Source of the DNA: Acidobacteriota bacterium | GTDB lineage: Bacteria; Acidobacteriota; Terriglobia; Terriglobales; Acidobacteriaceae | Length of the DNA stretch: 7,386 bases | Assembly (NCBI GenBank): GCA_021779695.1 | Contig: JAJYAE010000221.1 | Coordinates: forward strand, 1 to 7,386 | Reading direction: 5' to 3' | In this document: piece after piece, positions 1 through 5,436 of the stretch | Layout: each line of letters starts with the position of its first letter | How positions within the stretch are numbered: position 1 is the stretch's first letter | Translations under genes and position numbers: made by a program | Notes under the pieces: model-generated | What the model saw: the letters and a program-made list of their open reading frames with translations, nothing else | Told to the model about the DNA's origin: nothing | Database searches by the model: none

Positions 1-537
1 GAGGCTCCGGCCATCGTTGGCGGTGGCGACAGCAAAGCATACGAAATTGCCAATCAGCTCGACCAGATCGCCCCAGCGCGCGCACACGAACTCCGCGGTC
101 GCATCGCAGAAAAGAATAAGGACTACGGCGCCGCCGAGCGGGAATTCAAGCAGGCCGTCACCCTCGATCCCCATCCCGCATTTCAGTGGACCGTGCTCGC
201 CAGCTTCTACCGCCGCCGGGACCGCTGGAACGATTTTGACACCGCCATCAACAACGTTCTTCAATCTGCACAGCGCGATCGCCAGGCCGCAATGGCACTT
301 TATGATGGCGCTTCGAACCTCATCGCTGCACGGCGCAATCCTCAGCTCGCCATTCGATTGCTCCAGAACTATCTCGCCAGCCCATCCAAGTCCGAACAGG
401 CGCCGGCATTTGCCGCTTTTACGCAACTCGCGCGCCTCCACGCGCAACTCGGAGACCGGACGGCAGCCCTGCAAGACCGCGAACAGGCTCTCAAATTGGC
501 GCATACCTACAGGCCCGCTCAGGAGTTGAAGCTTTGA
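1..537 (+). CDS. Tetratricopeptide-repeat protein, 5' end outside the window
   Basis: The reading frame is open from the first base and codes 178 residues before the TGA at 535-537, so the true start lies upstream. The GTG at 193 is internal and should not be taken as the start. I see about four helix-turn-helix repeats of roughly 34 residues: about 27-58 (ending in the typical A-V-T-L-D-P), 59-93, 94-128 and 132-170 (with L-A-R-L-H-A-Q-L-G-D and A-A-L). The alternating small and aromatic residues (A-A-E-R-E-F, A-S-F-Y, A-A-L) match TPR helix packing. TPR proteins are scaffolds for protein-protein contact, and no enzymatic domain is visible. Its stop overlaps the start of the TolC-family gene by four bases, so the two are probably co-translated. 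The partner and the cellular location are unknown because the N-terminus, where any signal peptide would be, is missing. Confidence 0.8.
   Translation, partial: EAPAIVGGGDSKAYEIANQLDQIAPARAHELRGRIAEKNKDYGAAEREFKQAVTLDPHPAFQWTVLASFYRRRDRWNDFDTAINNVLQSAQRDRQAAMALYDGASNLIAARRNPQLAIRLLQNYLASPSKSEQAPAFAAFTQLARLHAQLGDRTAALQDREQALKLAHTYRPAQELKL
521..525 (+). promoter_or_regulatory. Ribosome binding site supporting the TTG start of the TolC-family gene
   Basis: AGGAG lies 8 bases before the TTG at 534, inside the last codons of the TPR gene. This spacing is ideal and favours TTG 534 over the in-frame ATG at 558, which has no comparable site at the right distance. Confidence 0.65.
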
Positions 538-1886
538 ATCGATCTTCCCGGATACGAATGCTTCACCCGGCTCGAATTGCATGCCTGGCCGCCGGCCTGG
601 CAATCGTGCTCGCCGGAAGCGCACCCGTCTGCGCGCAGGTCTCGCTCGTCACAGTCGTCGATCTCGCCCAGAGAAACAGCACCGCTGTCCGCATCGCGAG
701 AGCCAATACAGACAAGGCGGAGGCTCTGCTCTCGGAAAATAAGGACGTCATCATCCCGTCCCTCCTCTTCAGCACTGGACTTCCAGCCTTTCCGGAAACC
801 GGATTCACCGGCACTCCGCCTTCCATCTGGAGTGCCACCGTCCAGTCCCTCGTCTTCAGCGTCTCGCAACGACGCTATCTTGAAGCCGCACGGCTCGGTC
901 TGCGCTCCGCGATGGCAAGCTTGAAGGATGCCCGCGAGCAGGTCGCCTACGATGCCTCCAGCGACTACATCGAGCTCGATAACGACACCCTGGAACTTCA
1001 AGCAGCCCACCAGCAGGAGCAGGACGCGGCTCGCCTCGTTTCAATTGAACAGCAACGCGCTGAAGCCGGAGTCGATCCTCTCAGCGAGTTGCTCCAGGCC
1101 CAGCTCACCGCTGCCCAGGTCAAGCTCCACCGCGAGCAACTCGAGTCCCGTATGGGCACACTCACCGCCGAACTCGAAGCACTTACAGGTCTCCCGGCAG
1201 AAACCATCGTCCCAGAACACAGCAGCATCCCCGCCATTCCTAAAATCTCAGCAGATACCGTTGTTCCGGCCCACTCGGGGCTCGACGCAGCCGACCTCCT
1301 TGCTCGCTCCAAGCAACTCGTTGCCAAAGGAGATGAGGAGATCAACTACCTGCCGCAGCTCACTTTCGCCGCCCAATACAACCGCAACACAACCCTCCTC
1401 AACAGCGTCAACTCGTTCTTCGCGCACCCATTGCCCGCCAACAACTTCGCCTCCGGCATTCAGATTGAAATCCCTCTTTTTGATATGGGCCATCGGGCCA
1501 AAGGGCACGAGTCCACGGCAGACGCGCTGCGCGCCACCGTCGAAGCCGAGCAGGCCCGCAAGCAAAGCGACGTGCAGGTTGCCACGCTCACCGGAAGTCT
1601 GCGGGAACTCGATACCATGGCCGAAATTGCCCACCTCAAACAGCAGATCGCGCAGGAACAGCTCCGCACCGTCCTCGCTCAATTGCAGTACGGCAACGGG
1701 CAAGGAGCCTCCCAACCGGGCAATCCCCAGCTCTCTCCTAAATCCGAAGAACTGGCCCGCATCGACGAGCGCCAGAAATACGATGACTCGCTCGACGCCG
1801 GGCTCGAGCTGGCCAGGACACGCCTCGGCCTGCTCCGTGCTCTTGGCCATATGCAGGACTGGCTCAACGAGTTACACGGCAAGTAA
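534..1886 (+). CDS. TolC-family outer membrane efflux protein
   Basis: Codes 450 residues, a normal length for the TolC/outer-membrane efflux protein family. These proteins trimerise into a beta-barrel plus periplasmic alpha-helical tunnel and form the exit duct of type I secretion or tripartite efflux systems. A signal peptide is clear: basic residues (R6, R8, R14), a hydrophobic stretch at about 16-29 and a likely signal peptidase I site after V-C-A at 34. No lipobox is seen, so it is probably not a lipoprotein of the OprM type. Two structural repeats follow, about 37-222 and 250-445, joined by a Pro-rich linker near 226-247. Repeat hallmarks include long Ala/Gln/Glu/Leu helices (about 115-220, 325-385, 403-437) and the I-P-L-F-D-M-G strand-turn at 312-318, typical before the second helical hairpin. 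The start is TTG at 534; ATG at 558 would shorten the leader by eight residues but keep the hydrophobic core. No adaptor or inner-membrane pump is adjacent, so the substrate is unknown. Confidence 0.9.
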   Translation: MNRSSRIRMLHPARIACLAAGLAIVLAGSAPVCAQVSLVTVVDLAQRNSTAVRIARANTDKAEALLSENKDVIIPSLLFSTGLPAFPETGFTGTPPSIWSATVQSLVFSVSQRRYLEAARLGLRSAMASLKDAREQVAYDASSDYIELDNDTLELQAAHQQEQDAARLVSIEQQRAEAGVDPLSELLQAQLTAAQVKLHREQLESRMGTLTAELEALTGLPAETIVPEHSSIPAIPKISADTVVPAHSGLDAADLLARSKQLVAKGDEEINYLPQLTFAAQYNRNTTLLNSVNSFFAHPLPANNFASGIQIEIPLFDMGHRAKGHESTADALRATVEAEQARKQSDVQVATLTGSLRELDTMAEIAHLKQQIAQEQLRTVLAQLQYGNGQGASQPGNPQLSPKSEELARIDERQKYDDSLDAGLELARTRLGLLRALGHMQDWLNELHGK

Positions 1887-1941
1887 CTGTACCAGCACAG
1901 TTTTCGCTCTTGAAAATCAGCAGAATGGTAGAATAAAAGAG
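1885..1941 (+). promoter_or_regulatory. AT-rich gap with two small inverted repeats before hpnJ
   Basis: This is the only AT-rich stretch in the left half. AACTGT (1885-1890) and ACAGTT (1897-1902) form a 6-bp hairpin with a 6-base loop, followed by a short T-rich run. TTTTC (1901-1905) and GAAAA (1912-1916) form a second 5-bp inverted repeat. TTGAAA at 1910 and TAGAAT at 1929 resemble -35 and -10 boxes, but their 13-base spacing is too short for a standard promoter. The gap could hold a weak terminator for the TolC gene, an operator or a non-canonical promoter for hpnJ. None of these is secure. Confidence 0.25.
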
Positions 1942-3420
1942 ATGTCACAGCCTCTGAAGACCCTCTTCCTCAATCCCCCGTCTTTTGAAAACTTCGACGG
2001 TGGTGCAAGTTCCCGCTGGCCCGCAACCCGCGAGATCGAATCCTACTGGTATCCCGTCTGGCTCACCTACCCGGCCGGTATGCTTGAAGGATCCCGCCTG
2101 CTCGACGCTCCGCCTCATCACGTCACGGCGCAGGAGACGATTGAGATCTGCAAGGACTACGAGTTCCTCGTCCTCTTTACCTCGACCGTGGGATGGGAGG
2201 GCGACCAACGTCTCGCTGAGGCCATCAAGGCGGCGAATCCCACCATTCGCGTCGCATTCGTCGGCCCGCCGGTGACCACCGACCCGGATCGCGCCCTCAA
2301 TGAGTGCTCCGTCCTCGATTTCATCTGCCGTCGCGAGTTTGATTTCTCGGTGGTCGAGTTCGCGCAGGGTAAGCCGCTCAACGAGATTCTTGGCATCAGC
2401 TACAAGAAGGACGGCAAGGTTGTCCACAATCCCGACCGCCCCCAGGTTGAAGACCTCGACGCGATGCCCTGGGCCACCAAAATCTACAAGCGCGACATCG
2501 ACGTCACGCGCTACAACGTGCCGTTTCTGCTCCATCCCTATATCGCGCTCTACTCCACGCGCGGCTGCCCGGCGCAGTGCACCTTCTGCCTCTGGCCACA
2601 GACCCTCAGCGGCCACGCATGGCGCAAGCGCTCCACAGACGATGTCGCCGCCGAGCTCGCCTGGGCCAAGGAGAACTTCCCAGAGGTCAAGGAATTCTTC
2701 TTCGACGACGACACCTTCAACATCCAGAAGCAGCGCACGATCGAGCTCTGTGAGAAGCTTAGGCCACTCGGCCTCACCTGGTCCTGCACCTCGCGCGTCA
2801 CCACCGACCGCGAAACCCTCAAGGCCATGAAGGACGCTGGCTGTCGCCTGCTCATCGTCGGCTTCGAGTCCGGCGACCCGCAAATCCTCAAGAACATCAA
2901 GAAGGGCGCCACCGTCGAACGGGCGCGCGCCTTCGCCAAGGACTGCCACGACCTTGGCCTCGTCATCCACGGCGACTTCATCCTCGGCCTGCCCGGCGAG
3001 ACGAAGGAATCCATTCGCAACACCATCAACTTCGCCAAGTCGCTAGACGTCGAGACCATTCAGGTCTCCATCGCGCATGCTTACCCCGGCACCGAGTTCC
3101 ACGAGTTCGCCAAGGCCAACGGCTTCATCACCAACGAGAAGATGGAAGACGGCGGCGGCCACCAGATGGCACACATCGAGTATCCCGGCCTGCCCGTTGA
3201 CTACGTCATGGAGATGGTGCACCGCTTCTACGACGAGTACTACTTCCGTCCCAAGGCAGCCTTCCGCGTAGTCTGGAAAGCCATCGTCAATCGCGATATT
3301 CCGCGCCTCTATGTCGAAGCCAAGGCCTTCCTCAAGCTGCGCGCACAGCGCAACAAGATGGTCAAGGAAGCACGCAACCGCCGCAGCGATTCATCCGCGG
3401 CCGTCGGCGCCGGGGCGTAA
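1942..3420 (+). CDS. hpnJ: Hopanoid biosynthesis radical SAM protein HpnJ
   Basis: Codes 492 residues and matches the HpnJ family along its length, from the opening K-T-L-F-L-N-P-P-S-F to the basic C-terminal helix with L-K-L-R-A-Q-R. Work on this family assigns HpnJ to the conversion of glucosaminyl-bacteriohopanetetrol to bacteriohopanetetrol cyclitol ether, a ring contraction of the sugar head group, after HpnI (glycosyl transfer) and HpnK (deacetylation). Residues 1-190 form an N-terminal alpha/beta domain in the position of a B12-binding domain. Residues about 200-400 are the radical SAM barrel, with the 4Fe-4S ligands C209, C213 and C216 (CxxxCxxC), the E-F-F-F-D-D-D-T-F strand at 251-259, the GFESG element at 307-311 and G-D-F-I-L-G-L-P-G-E-T at 344-354. 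The frame stays open upstream to 928, but that part is an out-of-frame shadow of the TolC gene. ATG 1942 matches the family start. Its Shine-Dalgarno is weak (AAAGAG almost touching the ATG). No hpnI or hpnK is in this window. The enzyme is expected to be cytoplasmic and act at the inner membrane. Confidence 0.93.
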   Translation: MSQPLKTLFLNPPSFENFDGGASSRWPATREIESYWYPVWLTYPAGMLEGSRLLDAPPHHVTAQETIEICKDYEFLVLFTSTVGWEGDQRLAEAIKAANPTIRVAFVGPPVTTDPDRALNECSVLDFICRREFDFSVVEFAQGKPLNEILGISYKKDGKVVHNPDRPQVEDLDAMPWATKIYKRDIDVTRYNVPFLLHPYIALYSTRGCPAQCTFCLWPQTLSGHAWRKRSTDDVAAELAWAKENFPEVKEFFFDDDTFNIQKQRTIELCEKLRPLGLTWSCTSRVTTDRETLKAMKDAGCRLLIVGFESGDPQILKNIKKGATVERARAFAKDCHDLGLVIHGDFILGLPGETKESIRNTINFAKSLDVETIQVSIAHAYPGTEFHEFAKANGFITNEKMEDGGGHQMAHIEYPGLPVDYVMEMVHRFYDEYYFRPKAAFRVVWKAIVNRDIPRLYVEAKAFLKLRAQRNKMVKEARNRRSDSSAAVGAGA

Positions 3421-3442
3421 CAAATTCACCGCATCGCATCCC

Positions 3443-3478
3443 GAGGGCGGCTCCCCGCGAGTCCGCCCTCCTTTTCTT
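3443..3478 (+). terminator. Intrinsic terminator after hpnJ
   Basis: GAGGGCGG (3443-3450) pairs perfectly with CCGCCCTC (3463-3470). CTC at 3451-3453 and GAG at 3459-3461 can extend the stem past one bulged T. The tail CTTTTCTT (3471-3478) follows at once. A GC-rich stem plus T-rich tail 23 bases after the hpnJ stop is the classic Rho-independent form. It separates hpnJ from the transporter pair starting at 3518. Confidence 0.8.
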
Positions 3479-3497
3479 GCGGACCAGCCGCCCGCCC

Positions 3498-3503
3498 AAA
3501 GGA
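3498..3503 (+). promoter_or_regulatory. Possible ribosome binding site, first half-size transporter
   Basis: AAAGGA is the only purine-rich site ahead of the ATG at 3518, but its 14-base spacing is long, so initiation may be weak. An ATT codon at 3512 in the same frame would be better spaced, but ATT starts are very rare and I do not favour it. Confidence 0.35.
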
Positions 3504-3517
3504 ATTCCAGCATTCGC

Positions 3518-3955
3518 ATGGCGCATCACACCCTCACCGCACGGCAATATCTAATCCTCGCGCTCGTCGCCCTCTGCGCCCCGCTCGGTGATACCTGTCT
3601 CTCCCGCGGCATGACGCATGTTGCGCCCATTTCTCTTGCGCAACCCGCTTCCCTCGTCGCCGCCGTTTTCACACCCTGGATCGCTCTCGGCATCGCTCTG
3701 CTCATCGGCTTCTTTGCCAGCTATCTGACCGCGCTTTCCTGGGCCGATCTCACCTTCGTCCTGCCCGCCACAGCCTTCGGCAACGTCATCGTCGCCCTGC
3801 TTTCACGCTTCTGGTTGCATGAGACCATCTCCCTCCAGCGCTGGCTTGGCATCGCACTCATCACTATCGGCGTCGGCTTTGTCGCCAACGGACCTTCGCT
3901 CACAGAACGCCCACAGCCCGCCGGTGATGCGATCCCCAAGGAGCAACTCCAATGA
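3518..3955 (+). CDS. Half-size DMT-superfamily (SMR/EamA-like) membrane protein, first of a pair
   Basis: Codes 145 residues with four predicted transmembrane helices, about 10-28, 46-69, 72-97 and 106-124. This is the size and topology of small multidrug resistance proteins and single EamA units. Helix 1 carries an acidic residue (D25 in A-P-L-G-D-T) where EmrE-type proteins have the essential membrane glutamate. The helix 3-4 loop has the family signature F-W-L-H-E-T-I followed by L-Q-R-W-L-G-I-A-L-I-T-I-G-V-G (106-120). The C-terminus from about 126 is polar and Pro-rich, probably cytosolic. The ATG at 3518 is chosen because the open frame before it overlaps the end of hpnJ and the terminator and has no protein-like pattern. 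Its last codons overlap the next gene by four bases. Paired small transporters such as ArnE/ArnF move lipid-linked sugars, while others move drugs or polyamines. The substrate here is unknown. Confidence 0.85.
   Translation: MAHHTLTARQYLILALVALCAPLGDTCLSRGMTHVAPISLAQPASLVAAVFTPWIALGIALLIGFFASYLTALSWADLTFVLPATAFGNVIVALLSRFWLHETISLQRWLGIALITIGVGFVANGPSLTERPQPAGDAIPKEQLQ
3938..3943 (+). promoter_or_regulatory. Strong ribosome binding site, second half-size transporter
   Basis: AAGGAG sits 8 bases before the ATG at 3952, within the final codons of the first transporter gene. With the ATGA start-stop overlap, it supports translational coupling and the chosen start. Confidence 0.8.
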
Positions 3956-4362
3956 CCCTGCTCCCTGTCACCGCGCCCCATCCCGGCTTCTGGACTGCCA
4001 CCGGCATGATCGCCGCCATCATCCTCAGCTCCACCACCGGTGAAGTCCTCACAGCAGCCGCAATGAAATCCATCGGCGACCTCGACATCATCCGCGCGCA
4101 CTCTGGCCTCAAGGGCGCCATCCGCGCCGTTCTCACCTGCCCGCTCTTCTTTGCCGGAGTCTTCTTCCTCGCAATGGCCTTCTTCGCGCTGCTCTTCGCG
4201 CTCAATCACATGGATCTGAGCCTCGTCGCGCCCGCATCAGCCTCGCTCACCCTCGTCACCAACGCCATCGCCGCCAAACTCTTCCTGCATGAGAACGTCG
4301 ACCGCCGCCGCTGGACCGCCGCCGTCTTCGTCTGCATCGGCGTCTACTTTCTGGCGCACTAG
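3952..4362 (+). CDS. Half-size DMT-superfamily (SMR/EamA-like) membrane protein, second of a pair
   Basis: Codes 136 residues with four predicted helices at about 15-38, 62-84, 88-112 and 119-134. It is a diverged sister of the preceding protein: both have an F-L-H-E type motif between helices 3 and 4 (here 111-114, followed by N-V-D-R-R-R-W). Helix 1 has a glutamate (E31) in T-T-G-E-V-L-T-A-A-A-M-K, which aligns with the region around the catalytic Glu14 of EmrE. L-S-L-V-A-P-A at 89-95 fits the EamA helix 3 pattern. The ATGA overlap and strong RBS point to balanced expression with its partner, as expected for a heterodimer in opposed or parallel topology. Known relatives use proton exchange or passive flipping; the cargo is not evident. 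It ends 7 bases from the convergent rhaT gene. Confidence 0.85.
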   Translation: MTLLPVTAPHPGFWTATGMIAAIILSSTTGEVLTAAAMKSIGDLDIIRAHSGLKGAIRAVLTCPLFFAGVFFLAMAFFALLFALNHMDLSLVAPASASLTLVTNAIAAKLFLHENVDRRRWTAAVFVCIGVYFLAH

Positions 4363-4369
4363 CCGCGCA

Positions 4370-5404
4370 TCACGACGCAGCCATCCCCAGCCCCACCAGG
4401 TTAGCCGCGGCAATAATCACCAGCATCCCCGCCCACAGCAGCCGCAACGGTCTGCCTTCGGCTTCCTTCCACTCGCCCAGCGCCAATCCCACCAGACCGC
4501 CGCACAGCACGTAAATGCTCATATGCAGCATCCAGTTCACATAGGACATCCGCTGCGGAATATTCGCCGCGCCCCACGCATAGAAGAAGAACTGCAGATA
4601 CCACATGATCCCGCCCGTCGCCGCCAGCGCCGCATTCTTCATGAGCGTGGGCCGCGCCAGCCGCAGGTCCGCGCGCAGGGAGAGCTTCTTCACCGCCGCC
4701 AGCCGGATGAAGCAGTAGCTCAGGTTCACCAGCGCCCCGCCGCCCATGATGCACACATAACTCGGCAGCGCCGCATACAGTGGGCTCACCCCCAGATGCA
4801 GAGCCGCAGCCTCCATCGGTTTCGCCGCATCAATCGCAAACGACATGCCCGACGAAAAAATCCCGCACATCGTCGCCAGGAACAGCCCCAGCCCCAGGTT
4901 GAACTCCTGAATCTCCCCGCGCAGTTGCCGCTCCTTTTGGTGTCCCGCATACGACACAATCGCCACGCCCATCAGCGCCACCATCACGCCTGCCATGGTC
5001 AGTTGCCCGCCCCGCGTCGTAAAGAGCATCGCTCCCTGCCCGTGCATCAGCGGCGGCGCCAGCGTGCCCACAATCAGCGTCACGCCAATCGCTACGCCAA
5101 TGCCCAGGGACATTCCCAGATGCCGCATCGTCAGCCCATAGCTCACATTGCCCACGCCCCACATCGCGCCAAACAGCGCCACGCGCAGCAGCAGCGCCGT
5201 TCCCATCGAAGCATAGAATCCGTGAAAATCCGGCAGTAGCACCAGGCTTACGCCAATCGGCAGCAGGATCCAGGAGAACACGCCCGCGAGCGCCCACGTC
5301 GTCTCCCACGACCACTTCCGCACCTTTTCAATCGGCGCATAAAACGACGCCGCCATGCTCGCGCCAATCACGTGCCAGCCAATCCCTGTAATCACTGACG
5401 TCAT
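4370..5404 (-). CDS. rhaT: L-rhamnose-proton symporter RhaT
   Basis: Codes 344 residues, as I recall the same length as the E. coli RhaT protein, which it follows almost end to end. RhaT imports L-rhamnose (and lyxose) across the inner membrane with a proton and has about ten helices. Shared stretches include F-Y-A-P with K-V-R-K-W-S-W-E-T (21-35), F-G-A-M-W-G-V-G-N (78-86) then Y-G-L-T-M-R (89-94), G-V-T-L-I-V-G-T-L (107-115), [11 protein letters not shown] (180-190), A-A-K-P-M (193-197), L-P-S-Y-V (213-217), [15 protein letters not shown] (264-278) and W-M-L-H-M-S (291-296). The start is the ATG at 5404-5402, and M-T-S-V-I-T matches the family N-terminus. A GGAGG lies 13 bases upstream. It is the second gene after the rhamnosidase, with a 32-base gap and no terminator between, so the two form an operon. 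No catabolic rha genes (isomerase, kinase, aldolase) are visible here. Confidence 0.95.
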   Translation of the reverse strand: MTSVITGIGWHVIGASMAASFYAPIEKVRKWSWETTWALAGVFSWILLPIGVSLVLLPDFHGFYASMGTALLLRVALFGAMWGVGNVSYGLTMRHLGMSLGIGVAIGVTLIVGTLAPPLMHGQGAMLFTTRGGQLTMAGVMVALMGVAIVSYAGHQKERQLRGEIQEFNLGLGLFLATMCGIFSSGMSFAIDAAKPMEAAALHLGVSPLYAALPSYVCIMGGGALVNLSYCFIRLAAVKKLSLRADLRLARPTLMKNAALAATGGIMWYLQFFFYAWGAANIPQRMSYVNWMLHMSIYVLCGGLVGLALGEWKEAEGRPLRLLWAGMLVIIAAANLVGLGMAAS

Positions 5405-5417
5405 GCCTGTCTCACGA

Positions 5418-5422
5418 CCTCC
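5418..5422 (-). promoter_or_regulatory. Ribosome binding site of rhaT
   Basis: The complement reads GGAGG, 13 bases before the ATG at 5404. The spacing is somewhat long, but this is the best site in the 32-base gap after the rhamnosidase stop codon. Confidence 0.5.
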
Positions 5423-5436
5423 ATCGCATCCCGCGC

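Noticed and set aside
193..537. TPR gene starting at GTG 193
   Set aside because: TPR-like sequence continues in frame upstream to base 1, so this GTG is an internal Val codon in the second visible repeat.
1910..1934. TTGAAA and TAGAAT as a sigma-70 promoter for hpnJ
   Set aside because: The spacer is 13 bases instead of about 17. Using ATAAAA at 1933 for correct spacing would put the transcript start at or past the start codon.
928..1941. Long plus-strand N-terminal extension in frame with hpnJ
   Set aside because: It lies out of frame inside the TolC gene, is rich in Ser/Pro/Thr/Arg with no domain pattern, and HpnJ homologues start at the position of ATG 1942.
1945..2970. Antisense open frame of 341 codons opposite hpnJ
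   Set aside because: Open frames opposite GC-rich genes are common because of wobble preference. The translation is Gly/Glu/Val/Asp repetitive and matches no family, while the sense strand has clear catalytic motifs.
3311..3517. Extended N-terminus of the first half-size transporter
   Set aside because: The extra 69 codons overlap hpnJ and the terminator, are basic and Pro-rich, and would place a long tail before helix 1, unlike SMR/EamA half units.
4289..5239. Plus-strand open frame of 316 codons opposite rhaT
   Set aside because: The composition is His/Arg/Gln/Pro-rich with no hydrophobic core, a shadow of the membrane protein codons of rhaT.
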